From Anaerotignum sp. MB30-C6 (GTDB taxonomy: Bacteria; Bacillota; Clostridia; Lachnospirales; Anaerotignaceae): a DNA stretch of 64,000 nt. Positions 51,871 to 60,777 of the stretch are shown in pieces (the stretch's first letter is position 1; each line of letters opens with the position of its first letter). The stretch covers positions 1,116,001 to 1,180,000 of the forward strand of contig NZ_CP133078.1 in NCBI RefSeq assembly GCF_030908465.1, read 5' to 3'. A program made the translations under genes and the position numbers. The notes beneath the pieces were generated by a model. That model was not told where the DNA came from, did no database searches, and saw only the letters and a program-made list of their open reading frames with translations.

Positions 51871-53283
51871 ATGAATAACTTCGATATGACTTTAGAGGAG
51901 TGTCGAGACATATTTGATACCATAGAAAATTTGGTAGTAGTAGATGCAGAAGGAAAAATCAAGTATTTCTCTCCTAACATGTATAAAAATGTAGAAGTAA
52001 TTGAAGGAAGGCCCATTCCTAAGGATGTAGTGGGTAAGCATATTTTAGAGATTCATCCCTTAAGTAAAATTTGTAAGGTATTGGAAAAAAAGAAGGAAGA
52101 TGCAAATTGTTTTTATTTTACTGTGGGTGTGACAAATGTGGCTAGAATTAAGCCGATTTTTCGTGGGAAGAAATTAGTTGGAGTCATCGATTATGATATT
52201 TTCACCGATGATAAAGCCATAAAAAGCTTTTTAGACAAAGCTGTGGATTATTCAATCAAAGGGTTTTTAAACCTAAAAGAAACAGTAAATACAATTTATC
52301 AGCTTTCAGCAAAAATGGACCGAGTAAAATATTGTGTATCCGATATTATTGGGGAAAGCCCTCAAATAGTGGAGCTTCGTAAAAAAATTCACTGCATCTC
52401 TCAGTCGGAATCTACCGTCATGATTATGGGGCAAACGGGATGTGGGAAAGAGCTGGTTGCCCACTCCATTCACAATATTAGTAGAAGAAGGGGCAGGGAA
52501 ATGGTGGAGATCAACTGTGCCGCTATACCTGAAAGTTTGGTGGAAAGTGAGCTATTTGGATACGAAGAAGGGGCATTTACAGGGGCAAAAAAGGGGGGAC
52601 GTATGGGTCGCTTTCAAATGGCAGACAAAAGCACGATTTTTCTTGATGAAATTGATCAGCTTCCCTATCATGTACAGCCAAAACTGTTAAGAGTACTACA
52701 GGAAAAAGAGGTTACACTTATTGGAGGAAAAAAAGTCCCTGTTGATATTAGAGTTATTGCAGCAACAAATAAAAACCTGAAAGAGATGGTTGCCCAAGGA
52801 AAATTCCGCGAGGATTTATATTACCGCTTAAACGTTGTTGAAATCCTCGTTCCTTCTCTTGGGGAGCGAAGGCAGGATATTGCCATGTTGGCCGCGCATC
52901 AAGTCAAACGGCTCAATAAAAGTATGGGTAAAAACGTTTTAGATATCTCCCAGGAGGCAAAAGACCTGTTAATGTGCCATGACTGGCCGGGCAACGTCAG
53001 AGAGTTATACAATATTTTAGAAAGAGCCATGAACAACTGTCAAGGGGAAACGCTATTGCCTTCCCATTTTGGAAGTTTTTTGTCGGATGCTTTATTTGTC
53101 CTCAATGATACCACCTTGGATTCTTTAGATAACCCTTTGGAAGAAATCCGTGATCGTGCGGAAAAAGAAGCCATTGAGAAAGTGTTAGAAATTACCCAAG
53201 GAAACAGAAGTAAGGCGGCAAAATTATTGAAAATTTCCAGAACTAGCTTATATAATAAAATTGAAAAGCATAAAATTCCATAA
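51871..53283 (+). CDS. Sigma-54-dependent activator (PAS, AAA+, Fis HTH)
   Basis: A 470-residue enhancer-binding protein. N-terminal PAS-type sensor (about 5-125; DTIENLVVVDAEGKIKYFSPN), then the AAA+ domain with Walker A GQTGCGKE, the sigma-54 contact loop GAFTGA intact in GYEEGAFTGAKKGG, Walker B STIFLDEIDQL and arginine finger region, and a C-terminal Fis-type HTH (QGNRSKAAKLLKISRTSLYNKIEK). ATG 51871 is taken (weak AGGCGGGA RBS); several in-frame starts lie upstream. It stands directly before a consensus -24/-12 promoter with paired upstream repeats, so it almost surely controls the transporter-amidohydrolase operon. Confidence 0.92.
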   Translation: MNNFDMTLEECRDIFDTIENLVVVDAEGKIKYFSPNMYKNVEVIEGRPIPKDVVGKHILEIHPLSKICKVLEKKKEDANCFYFTVGVTNVARIKPIFRGKKLVGVIDYDIFTDDKAIKSFLDKAVDYSIKGFLNLKETVNTIYQLSAKMDRVKYCVSDIIGESPQIVELRKKIHCISQSESTVMIMGQTGCGKELVAHSIHNISRRRGREMVEINCAAIPESLVESELFGYEEGAFTGAKKGGRMGRFQMADKSTIFLDEIDQLPYHVQPKLLRVLQEKEVTLIGGKKVPVDIRVIAATNKNLKEMVAQGKFREDLYYRLNVVEILVPSLGERRQDIAMLAAHQVKRLNKSMGKNVLDISQEAKDLLMCHDWPGNVRELYNILERAMNNCQGETLLPSHFGSFLSDALFVLNDTTLDSLDNPLEEIRDRAEKEAIEKVLEITQGNRSKAAKLLKISRTSLYNKIEKHKIP

Positions 53284-53304
53284 AATTTGATTTATTTTGT
53301 TAAT

Positions 53305-53339
53305 TTTTTTGTACACTGTAAGCTTTTTTGAACACTGCA
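53305..53339 (+). promoter_or_regulatory. Paired 16-bp direct repeats, probable activator (UAS) sites
   Basis: TTTTTTGTACACTGTA (53305-53320) and TTTTTTGAACACTGCA (53324-53339) agree in 14 of 16 bases and are 19 bp apart, nearly two helical turns. They lie about 140-175 bp upstream of the -24 element, the usual enhancer distance. Confidence 0.7.
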
Positions 53340-53429
53340 TTTTTCCTTTTATATTAGGCAGATGCAATCCGCAGTTATATAACATGTAAAGATTTCTTGA
53401 CAGTGAAAAAAAGACTGATGAAAAACAAA

Positions 53430-53474
53430 ACAGCTAGAAACCTGATGTAATAGGGGTTTTTAGCTGTCTTTTTT
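53430..53474 (+). terminator. Terminator of the sigma-54 activator gene
   Basis: ACAGCTA-G-AAACC pairs with GGTTT-T-TAGCTGT, followed by CTTTTTTAT. It insulates the activator gene from the promoter that begins 4 bp later. Confidence 0.85.
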
Positions 53475-53477
53475 ATT

Positions 53478-53493
53478 TGGCACGGATATTGCT
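53478..53493 (+). promoter_or_regulatory. Sigma-54 (-24/-12) promoter
   Basis: TGGCAC (53478-53483), 5 bp, TTGCT (53489-53493) is an exact match to the consensus TGGCAC-N5-TTGCW. Transcription should start near 53505, giving a leader of about 130 nt before the first transporter gene. Confidence 0.92.
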
Positions 53494-53636
53494 TTATTTA
53501 GTACTGTCTCCCTGATACCAAAGAAAGTTTTTAAACAAAAGATGTATCGAAGGCTTTTGTATAAGTAAGGGCCCTACTGTACAAAATGTTTCGCAGTGAA
53601 GCCATGTAGTGTTTATGATAAAAAGGAGGAGTGGAC

Positions 53637-55040
53637 ATGACCACGAACACACAAAGGGTAAGTGTAAAAACGAAATTAGGTTATGGTATAGGTCAAATGG
53701 GGGACTCCATAGGATTTAATGTGTTTTATTTCTTTTTTCTATTCTTTCTGACAGATATTATTGGAATATCTCCAAGTATTGCAGGTTCTATTTCGCTTAT
53801 TGCAGTTATTTGGGATGCCATTACAGATCCAATCATCGGTTATTCTTCAGATAATATTAGAAGTAAATATGGCAGAAGAAGACCATTTATGATTGTTTCA
53901 GCCATTCCATATGCTATCGTCATGTTTTTGTTGTTTAACGACATTAGCCTTTCTGAAACTGCAAAGAATGGCTACTATATCGTGATTTCTATGTTGTTTT
54001 GGACTGCTTACACTGCTTATGTAATTCCTTACTTCGCTTTAGGTGCGGAAATCACTCAGGATTTTGAGGAAAGAACCAGCCTTAGAGTATGGGCAAGTTA
54101 CTTTATGTATGCAGCAGTTATGATTGCCTCATCTGCACCGCCTATGATTGTTGCTATGACAGAGAAAGCGGGCGGATCTAACATTCGTGGATGGCGTAAC
54201 GTAGGTATTGTATTTGCAATTTTAATCTTTGTTGCTATTGCCATTTGTTGGATTAGCACGAAGGGCAAGGAACTTCCTGTGGAGGAGACGCCAAAAGCCA
54301 GATTTGCCGACATTTTTAAATCTTATATAAAAATTTTTAAATTAAAGTGTGTAAAACCTTTGGCGGCTTCTGTTTTACTCTGGTCATGTGTTTGTTCTTT
54401 GGGAAGCGGTGGTATTGTTTATTTAATTAATAATACTTTAAATTACGACCCCGCAACGCAGTCTTTGATTTTGTTCTGTCTTTCTATTTTTAATATGGTG
54501 TGGCTGCCTGTAATTAACAAGCTTGCCGCTAAATTCGATAAGAAAAAAGTGTATATGAACAGTATGCTCATTTCGGGGGTAGCTTTGGTTGCGTTCTATT
54601 TCATTGGCTTCCCTTCCATGATCATTTTACTTTTGATGATTTTAATTTACTGTTTCGGTAATTCTACATATTGGACTCTTTACTATTCCATGATGTACGA
54701 CATAACTGAATTGGGTGAATTCAAGACAGGAGAAAGAATTGAAGGTGGAATTACAGCATTGATGTCCTTCTGTCAAAAACTTGGTGCCGCATTCGCTATG
54801 TGGTTAACCGGTCAGGTTTTAACATGGGGACAATATGGTGTAGAAGGAGCAGCGGAAAGTGCCAACAGGGCAATCATGCTGGTAAACACTGCTATTCCCG
54901 GTGTGGTTGGTATTTTGGCAGCCTTGTGTGCAATTGCTTACCCCCTTACCAGAGGTAAGTTTCAGGCAATTAGCCAGGCTTTGGCAGCGAAAAAAGCAGG
55001 AGAAGACTACTCGGTAGAAGGTTTTAAAGAATTATTATAA
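53637..55040 (+). CDS. GPH-family (glycoside/pentoside/hexuronide:cation) symporter
   Basis: A 467-residue 12-TM transporter. YGIGQMGDSIGFNVFYFFFLFFLTDIIG, WDAITDPIIGYSSDNIRSKYGRRRPFM and MMYDITELGEFKTGERIEGG are GPH hallmarks (LacS, MelB, XylP relatives). The substrate is not predictable; GPH members carry sugars, uronates or sulfonated/amide derivatives with Na+ or H+. ATG 53637 follows AAGGAGGAG. First gene of the sigma-54 operon. Confidence 0.9.
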   Translation: MTTNTQRVSVKTKLGYGIGQMGDSIGFNVFYFFFLFFLTDIIGISPSIAGSISLIAVIWDAITDPIIGYSSDNIRSKYGRRRPFMIVSAIPYAIVMFLLFNDISLSETAKNGYYIVISMLFWTAYTAYVIPYFALGAEITQDFEERTSLRVWASYFMYAAVMIASSAPPMIVAMTEKAGGSNIRGWRNVGIVFAILIFVAIAICWISTKGKELPVEETPKARFADIFKSYIKIFKLKCVKPLAASVLLWSCVCSLGSGGIVYLINNTLNYDPATQSLILFCLSIFNMVWLPVINKLAAKFDKKKVYMNSMLISGVALVAFYFIGFPSMIILLLMILIYCFGNSTYWTLYYSMMYDITELGEFKTGERIEGGITALMSFCQKLGAAFAMWLTGQVLTWGQYGVEGAAESANRAIMLVNTAIPGVVGILAALCAIAYPLTRGKFQAISQALAAKKAGEDYSVEGFKELL

Positions 55041-55063
55041 ATAATATTGTTGGAGTGCAAAAA

Positions 55064-56281
55064 ATGAGAAATAAAACATATAGCTGGTACGTGGTTTTTA
55101 TCAATGCGTTTATTGGTTGCATTCTTTCTGCAACTTTTCCGCAATCATCAATGACCATTGTATACCTTGCTGAAAAAATTCAAGTCTCTCAAGAAATATT
55201 GCTTATTGGGGACACCATAAAAACAGTTGCAATTATTATAGGAATGCTGATTTCCGGTTTTCTATACAAAAGGCTGGGTGCAAGAAGAACATTTTTACTT
55301 AGCATGGTGACTTTAATAATCTCTTTTGTTTTAACACCTTATGTTAATAATATCCTACTACTTTATTTGCTAAAATTCATTCAAGGATTTGCTTCCGTTG
55401 TTTTTCCTATTTTCATAATTATTATTATGAGTTGGATGGACGAAAAAAACAGAGGACTCTCCACCGCCTTGTTCAATGGTATTTTTTACGGCGGAGCGGG
55501 AATCGGCGGTACGTTCAGTGGTTACGTAATTTCTGAATTTGGTTGGATAGAATCTTATTGGGGACTGGCAATTTTACAATTCATAACTGCTGTTATTTGG
55601 CTGCTTACCGTAAAGGAGAATCAAGAAATTCCAACAGTTAAGGTGGAAAGCAGTCCGGTATCTTTTAGGAAAATGGTGACGGCACCTGTGGTTTGGTTAT
55701 TGGTTCTTGCTTTTATCTCCACCACTTGGTCAGTGCAAGCCATTTCCATAGATATGCCTCTTTTTAGCAGTTATCTTGGTTATGGGGAGATGGAAACAGG
55801 AAAAATTTTATCTGCCATTACCATTGGTATCATTAGTGCCTGCGTCATTTCCGGAAAAGCCAGTGATTTTCTTGCGGCTAGGATGGAGAATAAAGGGGTG
55901 GCTCGTGTTATGGTATATTCTATTGGCTGTATCATTATTGTTCTATCCGTAGTCATGCTGATTTCACTTGATTTAAATAACTTTATGACATTTTATATTG
56001 CAGTTTTGGTTTTTTCCTTTGGGTCTTCATGGGGGCTAGGCGCCTTCTATTCTATATTACCTGAGTTGTTTGATGGCGATGCTTTACCTGTTGCTACAGG
56101 TTTTATTGGTGGCTGTGGCGATCTGGGCATGACACTAGCTCCAATCGTTGTTGGTATTTTATTGGGCATCAAAGGTTATTGGAATATAGGCTGGGCAGTG
56201 TGTGCTGTGGTGGCACTCATAAGCGTTTTTTCGTGTTTATTAATACTAAAAAATATAAGAAGAGATAGAAAGGTTGGATAG
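55064..56281 (+). CDS. Major facilitator superfamily transporter
   Basis: A 405-residue protein with 12 predicted TM helices. The loop between TM2 and TM3 reads GFLYKRLGARRTF (MFS motif A-like). Unlike the preceding GPH protein it resembles the oxalate/formate antiporter-type or general anion MFS group, so the pair may be importer and exporter, or serve two substrates. ATG 55064 is 8 nt after GGAG. The stop overlaps the leader of the next gene by a few bases. Confidence 0.87.
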   Translation: MRNKTYSWYVVFINAFIGCILSATFPQSSMTIVYLAEKIQVSQEILLIGDTIKTVAIIIGMLISGFLYKRLGARRTFLLSMVTLIISFVLTPYVNNILLLYLLKFIQGFASVVFPIFIIIIMSWMDEKNRGLSTALFNGIFYGGAGIGGTFSGYVISEFGWIESYWGLAILQFITAVIWLLTVKENQEIPTVKVESSPVSFRKMVTAPVVWLLVLAFISTTWSVQAISIDMPLFSSYLGYGEMETGKILSAITIGIISACVISGKASDFLAARMENKGVARVMVYSIGCIIIVLSVVMLISLDLNNFMTFYIAVLVFSFGSSWGLGAFYSILPELFDGDALPVATGFIGGCGDLGMTLAPIVVGILLGIKGYWNIGWAVCAVVALISVFSCLLILKNIRRDRKVG

Positions 56282-56282
56282 T

Positions 56283-57269
56283 ATGGGAAGATTCTTAAAT
56301 GTAGGATTGATTCAAATGCCGATTAGTCAAGATACTGTGGTCAACTTAAAGTACATTGAGCAACGGGTTGCAGCAATGATGAGTGGGTATCATAAGCCGG
56401 AGTTAATTGTAGGGGTTGAGTGTACCGAATGTTTTACCCCGGAATATATCCCTGGCCCCATAACAGACTTTTTCGGTGCTATTGCGAAAAAATATGGCAT
56501 TTATTTTATTCCAGGTACAATGTACGAAAAGCACGATGACCTGCCCGAAGGCACTTTCTATAATGCTGCACCAATTTTCAATCCAAAGGGCGAACTGATT
56601 GATGTTTATCGAAAGATGGCACCATGGCGTCCTTCTGAAGCATATGCAGCACCTGGAAAGCGGTATGTGGTGTTCGATATTCCAGAAAAGCAAACAAAGG
56701 TTGGGGTGCAGATTTGCTATGACTTGAACTTCCCAGAAATATCAAGAAACGAAACTTTAATGGGCGCAGAGGTTTTAGTAAAATTGACAATGGATCCGCA
56801 AGAATTATACTCATTTAATAAACCTTTGCATTTTGCCAGAGCCGTTGAAAATCAAGCATACTTGGTTTCCACAAATGGTGTAGGCTTTTTCAATAATATC
56901 CATATGTATGGCAACTCTTTGGTGGTTAATCCGGAAGGGCAGTTGCTTTGGGAAGGTGGGCAAGAGGCAACAACGGTAACCGTCACTTTGGATTTGGATT
57001 TAGTATCAAGAACAAGGCAGTATGGTACTATGTTTGTAGATCACTATCTCCAGCACCTAAGAGACTATAATTTCCCTATGCCTTACGCAGACGATGTTAC
57101 AAAAGCACCACTATTTGATGCGCTTAGAAAAACCCCTAAAGATACCAATGAATATGAAGAAGATGTGAAGTCTGTAGGGGTATGCCAGTTGGGCAACCTC
57201 ATTGAAATTGTACCTGACCTTGCCCAGTATGAGAAAGATTTGGATGAGTTTTTGAACAGAAGTAAATAA
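56283..57269 (+). CDS. Nitrilase-superfamily amidohydrolase
   Basis: A 328-residue cytoplasmic carbon-nitrogen hydrolase with a complete Glu-Lys-Cys triad: E46 (IVGVECTE), K111 (VYRKMAPWRP) and C145 (VQICYDLNFPE). The arrangement is that of aliphatic amidase/formamidase-type and related branches; the FPEISRNE after the Cys and the loop WRPSEAYAAPGKRY suggest a large or specific substrate. It probably releases ammonia or an amine from a compound imported by the two upstream transporters. ATG 56283 follows GAAAGGTTGG at about 5 nt and lies 2 bp after the previous stop. Confidence 0.9.
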   Translation: MGRFLNVGLIQMPISQDTVVNLKYIEQRVAAMMSGYHKPELIVGVECTECFTPEYIPGPITDFFGAIAKKYGIYFIPGTMYEKHDDLPEGTFYNAAPIFNPKGELIDVYRKMAPWRPSEAYAAPGKRYVVFDIPEKQTKVGVQICYDLNFPEISRNETLMGAEVLVKLTMDPQELYSFNKPLHFARAVENQAYLVSTNGVGFFNNIHMYGNSLVVNPEGQLLWEGGQEATTVTVTLDLDLVSRTRQYGTMFVDHYLQHLRDYNFPMPYADDVTKAPLFDALRKTPKDTNEYEEDVKSVGVCQLGNLIEIVPDLAQYEKDLDEFLNRSK

Positions 57270-57374
57270 ATTTGTTTTTTTGTAGATGCTAAACATTTCT
57301 GTAATTGAAGATGTGTTTTTCTTTTGAAAGGTAGTAAGGAAATCCCTCCTATATACCATTTATAAAATATGAAA

Positions 57375-57404
57375 AGGGCTTGCCAAGAATGGCAAGCCCT
57401 AGTT
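57375..57404. terminator. Convergent terminator between the amidohydrolase and dsdA
   Basis: AGGGCTTGCCA (57375-57385) and TGGCAAGCCCT (57390-57400) are perfect arms; TTTTC follows on the minus strand and AGTTT on the plus strand. Confidence 0.82.
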
Positions 57405-57472
57405 TAAATGGTTTAGAATGTATTGCCAAAAAGAATGTATCCTCTGGTAACATAAAAAGCCTATTTATGAAT

Positions 57473-58810
57473 TTATTTATCTAAGTAGGTGCGCATATAT
57501 TCGTCTCGTATTTCCTGAGGAACCAGATTGCCCCCTGTTGCCCAAGGCACATGAATTGCCCTTACCATTTTAGAGGTTAAGCCCATTTTCTCGATGTATG
57601 CCTTTGTAGCTTCATCTTTCATAAGCTGAATAGGGCCCCAGAAGGATGCGCAGGCAGATGGTTCTAGGAAAATATTCTCAGAATTTACAATATCCCGCAT
57701 TAAATCGTAAATATGATAATCTTGAAGCGTTAGAATGCCTGATAACAAGTTGGTCATAACGCCACCTACAAAACCAGAAGGACGTCCTACGGCCAAGCCA
57801 TCGGCATGGGTTTGCCCACTTAAGCCAAAGTCTTGTACACAAACTTCGTTCTGTAAGCCCGATGCCATACCCACCAGCATACAAGGGGCCTGGGTAGGCT
57901 CCACGAAGAAAACATGAACGTGGTCACCAAAAATTTGCTTTAGGCCAAAAGCGACTCCACCTGGTGCACCGCCCACACCGCAGGGAATGTATACGAAAAG
58001 AGGGTGTTCCTCGTCAACCACGATATTTTGTTCTTCAAACTGTTTTTTCAAACGATTTGCGGCAACGGCATAGCCTAAAAATAATGTGACTGAGTTTTCA
58101 TCATCCACGAAATAGCTGGTAGGATCAGCATCTGAATTTTCACGTCCAACTTCCACGGCTTTGCTGTAATCGTCTTCGTATTCAACAACCTCTGCACCAC
58201 GTTTACGAAGCAAGTCTTTTTTCCATTGTTTCGCATCAGCAGACATATGGACAATTACGTGGAAGCCAAGAACTGCACTCATGATGCCAATGCTCATGCC
58301 TAAATTACCCGTTGAACCAACCTGAATTTTAAACTTGCTGAAAAATTCTTTAAATTTTTTCGATGCAAACACACTATAATCATCGGTTTCTTTTAAAATG
58401 CCATGTTCTAATGCTAAATCTTCTGCGTGTTTCAACACTTCATAAATACCGCCTCTTGCTTTAATCGAGCCTGAAATGGCAAGATGGCTGTCTTGCTTCA
58501 AAAATAATCTTCCGGGGATTTCGGTGTTGTATTCTTTTTCTAATAAAATTTTCATTTTCTCGATCTCCGTTAATGGAGATTCAATCAAACCATTTTCGGG
58601 AGCTGTTTCAGTAAAAACTTTTAAAATAAAGGGAGCAAATTTTGCCAAGCGTGCTTCTGCACCATCAATGTCTGTCATTGCTAGATTGATTTTTAAAAGG
58701 GCTTTTGTGGCATCCTCCAAATTATCATTGATCCATGTCACTTCTTTGCCCTCACTTACTGCTTTTAACAAGTCTTTGCACTGAATTTGGTTCCAAAATT
58801 CTTGATTCAT
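57473..58810 (-). CDS. dsdA: D-serine ammonia-lyase
   Basis: A 445-residue PLP enzyme converting D-serine to pyruvate and ammonia. PLP Lys117 lies in ISGSIKARGG; GSTGNLGMSIGIMSAVLGF binds the cofactor phosphate; THADGLAVGRPSGFV and the C-terminal PWATGGNLVPQE are DsdA-specific. Length is the family norm. GGGGGG precedes the ATG. It is convergent with the sigma-54 operon and has its own promoter, so it is a separate unit, but both may supply nitrogen and pyruvate. Confidence 0.95.
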   Translation of the reverse strand: MNQEFWNQIQCKDLLKAVSEGKEVTWINDNLEDATKALLKINLAMTDIDGAEARLAKFAPFILKVFTETAPENGLIESPLTEIEKMKILLEKEYNTEIPGRLFLKQDSHLAISGSIKARGGIYEVLKHAEDLALEHGILKETDDYSVFASKKFKEFFSKFKIQVGSTGNLGMSIGIMSAVLGFHVIVHMSADAKQWKKDLLRKRGAEVVEYEDDYSKAVEVGRENSDADPTSYFVDDENSVTLFLGYAVAANRLKKQFEEQNIVVDEEHPLFVYIPCGVGGAPGGVAFGLKQIFGDHVHVFFVEPTQAPCMLVGMASGLQNEVCVQDFGLSGQTHADGLAVGRPSGFVGGVMTNLLSGILTLQDYHIYDLMRDIVNSENIFLEPSACASFWGPIQLMKDEATKAYIEKMGLTSKMVRAIHVPWATGGNLVPQEIRDEYMRTYLDK

Positions 58811-58871
58811 TTTTATTCCCCCCAGTTTGTATTGTTTGATTTAACCAAAGATTACAAATATTTCTTCCGTA

Positions 58872-58900
58872 ATAGTATCATATTGCATGAAAGTGTGCAA
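58872..58900 (-). promoter_or_regulatory. Promoter of dsdA with overlapping palindrome
   Basis: Minus strand TTGCAC (58900-58895), 17-bp spacer, TACTAT (58877-58872). TTGCA...TGCAA (58883-58900) is an inverted repeat lying across the -35, a likely regulator site. Confidence 0.65.
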
Positions 58901-58944
58901 TAGGGACTAGATGTAGTCGCTATATTAAAATTAAGTACTATATA

Positions 58945-58974
58945 TTGACATATACTTCCTTCATATTGTATACT
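58945..58974 (+). promoter_or_regulatory. Promoter of the formate/nitrite-family channel gene
   Basis: TTGACA (58945-58950), 18-bp spacer, TATACT (58969-58974). Confidence 0.75.
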
Positions 58975-59004
58975 AGTTCAATAAGTTTGAGGGGGAAAGA
59001 AGGC

Positions 59005-59628
59005 ATGGAAAAAGCTAGGCAGTTGATTTCTGCAATCATCGCAGGGATGTTTATAGGTATGGGTGGTACTGTTTTTTTATCTCTACAAAATCCCGTTATA
59101 GGTAGCTTTTTATTTGCCATCGGGCTGTTTACCATTGTCGGCTTTCGATTACAACTCTTTACAGGGAGAATCGGCTATCTGATTTTTGAAAAGCCAGTGT
59201 ACTTCATTGAGCTAGGTATTACTTGGCTGGGTAACCTTATTGGTACATATGTTATGGCTTGGTTGGTTCAGCACACTCGGATTTACCAAGGCATTTCTGA
59301 AAGGGTTGCAGAAATTTCTCGGCTAAAACTTGAGGATAATCTGTTGAGTATTTTTATTTTAGCATTTTTTTGCGGTGTACTCATGTTTATCGCCATTGAC
59401 CTTTATAGAAATTTAGAGGGTTCAATGTTAAAAGCCATTGCGATTTTTATTCCCGTAGTAGTATTTATTTTGAGTGGTTTTGAGCACGTGATTGCGAATA
59501 TGTTTTATTTTAGCTTGGCGAATGCATGGGATGGTCATTGCCTATTTTATATTGTTATAATGACACTGGGAAACAGCCTAGGCGGCTTGTTAATTCCTGC
59601 ATATTTAAAGCTGTTTCGTTTAAGATAA
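59005..59628 (+). CDS. Formate/nitrite transporter family channel
   Basis: A 207-residue protein with six TM helices. GMFIGMGGTVFLSLQN, LQLFTGRIGYL, the ITWLGNLIGTYVM helix and GFEHVIANMFYFSLA match the FNT fold (two-fold inverted repeat; the second half holds the conserved His in GFEHVIANM). It is shorter than the usual 250-280 residues. Substrate (formate, nitrite, hydrosulfide or acetate) cannot be told. The ATG at 59005 is chosen because an earlier ATG overlaps the promoter; GAGGGGGAAAGAAGG lies upstream. Confidence 0.88.
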   Translation: MEKARQLISAIIAGMFIGMGGTVFLSLQNPVIGSFLFAIGLFTIVGFRLQLFTGRIGYLIFEKPVYFIELGITWLGNLIGTYVMAWLVQHTRIYQGISERVAEISRLKLEDNLLSIFILAFFCGVLMFIAIDLYRNLEGSMLKAIAIFIPVVVFILSGFEHVIANMFYFSLANAWDGHCLFYIVIMTLGNSLGGLLIPAYLKLFRLR

Positions 59629-59639
59629 AGTAGACAGAT

Positions 59640-59680
59640 GCTCTTTCAAAGATTATTCTAGAAAGAGCTTTTCTTATTTT
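59640..59680 (+). terminator. Terminator of the FNT gene
   Basis: GCTCTTTC (59640-59647) and GAAAGAGC (59661-59668), then TTTTCTTATTTT. Confidence 0.85.
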
Positions 59681-59725
59681 GAGAGGATAGTAGTTTAGTA
59701 TTTATTTAAATTATAAGGAGCTCTT

Positions 59726-60772
59726 ATGAACGATTTTCACGATATTGTTTCTAAATTAATTGTTTGGTATGAAAAAAATGCCAGAGATTTACCGTGGCGT
59801 AGAACGAAAAATCCTTACCACATTTGGTTATCAGAAATTATGCTGCAACAAACCCGTGTTGAGGCAGTTAAGCCTTATTTTCAACGGTTTATTCAAGTTT
59901 GCCCCACCATAGAATCTTTGGCAAGTGCCGAGGAAGAAACGCTTTTAAAGTTATGGGAAGGCCTTGGTTATTACAGCAGGGTACGAAATTTACAAAAAGC
60001 GGCACAAACAGTAGTAGAAGAGCATGGTGGTAACTTGCCTGCCGATTATCATGAATTACGTAAACTAAAGGGGATTGGCCCTTATACAGCGGGTGCCATT
60101 GCCTCCATTGCCTTTTCCTTGCCCTATGCTGCGGTGGATGGCAACGTGCTTCGGGTGATGTCCCGCTTAACGGCCGATGCACGAGATATTGCTTTGGCTT
60201 CCACGAAAAAAGCTTGGGAGGAAGAAATAACTTCATTGATGCCAAAGGGGCAGGAGGGAGCCTTTACCCAGGCGTTAATGGAACTTGGTGCCACAGTTTG
60301 TTTGCCGAATGGTATGCCAAAATGTGAAGTTTGCCCAGTGCGGGAGCATTGTCTAGGGTATAAAAAAAATGCAGTTTTGCAGTACCCTGTGAAAAGTCCG
60401 AAGAAACCTCGCACGAAGGAGTTTCTTTCGGTTTTCTTTTTGGCCTATAATGGAAAAATTGCCATAAGTAAGCGAGGGGAGAAAGGCCTCCTTTCTGGCC
60501 TTTGGCAGCTACCTAATTGCAGTAGGGAAAAAGCTCTGCCTGTCGCCCTGAATGAATGGGGGATTATTACCGGGGAAATAAAGAATATGACTTCAAGAAA
60601 GCATATCTTCACCCATATCGAATGGCATATGGATTGCTATTTTGTTGATGTAAAGGAATATGAGAATAATGGGTTTCTTTGGCTAGATAAGGAAACCGTG
60701 GAAAAAGAGTATGCTCTACCCTCGGCCTTTAAAAAGGTTTGGGAAGAGGGGGGCAGTCTTCTGGAGGAATAA
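59726..60772 (+). CDS. mutY: A/G-specific adenine glycosylase
   Basis: A 348-residue base-excision repair enzyme removing A opposite 8-oxoG. E37 (LSEIMLQQTRVE) is the catalytic acid; LKGIGPYTAGAIASIAFS is the HhH motif; D138 (AVDGNVLRVMSR) is catalytic; the 4Fe-4S cluster Cys are 192, 200, 203 and 209 (X7 between the first two, as in many Clostridia). The C-terminal NUDIX-like 8-oxoG recognition domain (about 230-345) is present. AAGGAGC precedes the ATG. The NUDIX gene follows 5 bp after the stop. Confidence 0.96.
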   Translation: MNDFHDIVSKLIVWYEKNARDLPWRRTKNPYHIWLSEIMLQQTRVEAVKPYFQRFIQVCPTIESLASAEEETLLKLWEGLGYYSRVRNLQKAAQTVVEEHGGNLPADYHELRKLKGIGPYTAGAIASIAFSLPYAAVDGNVLRVMSRLTADARDIALASTKKAWEEEITSLMPKGQEGAFTQALMELGATVCLPNGMPKCEVCPVREHCLGYKKNAVLQYPVKSPKKPRTKEFLSVFFLAYNGKIAISKRGEKGLLSGLWQLPNCSREKALPVALNEWGIITGEIKNMTSRKHIFTHIEWHMDCYFVDVKEYENNGFLWLDKETVEKEYALPSAFKKVWEEGGSLLEE

Positions 60773-60777
60773 AAAAA

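Noticed and set aside
58945..59004. Upstream start (58945) for the FNT gene
   Set aside because: The codons overlap a clear sigma-A promoter, whereas 59005 has a good RBS and matches the family N-terminus.
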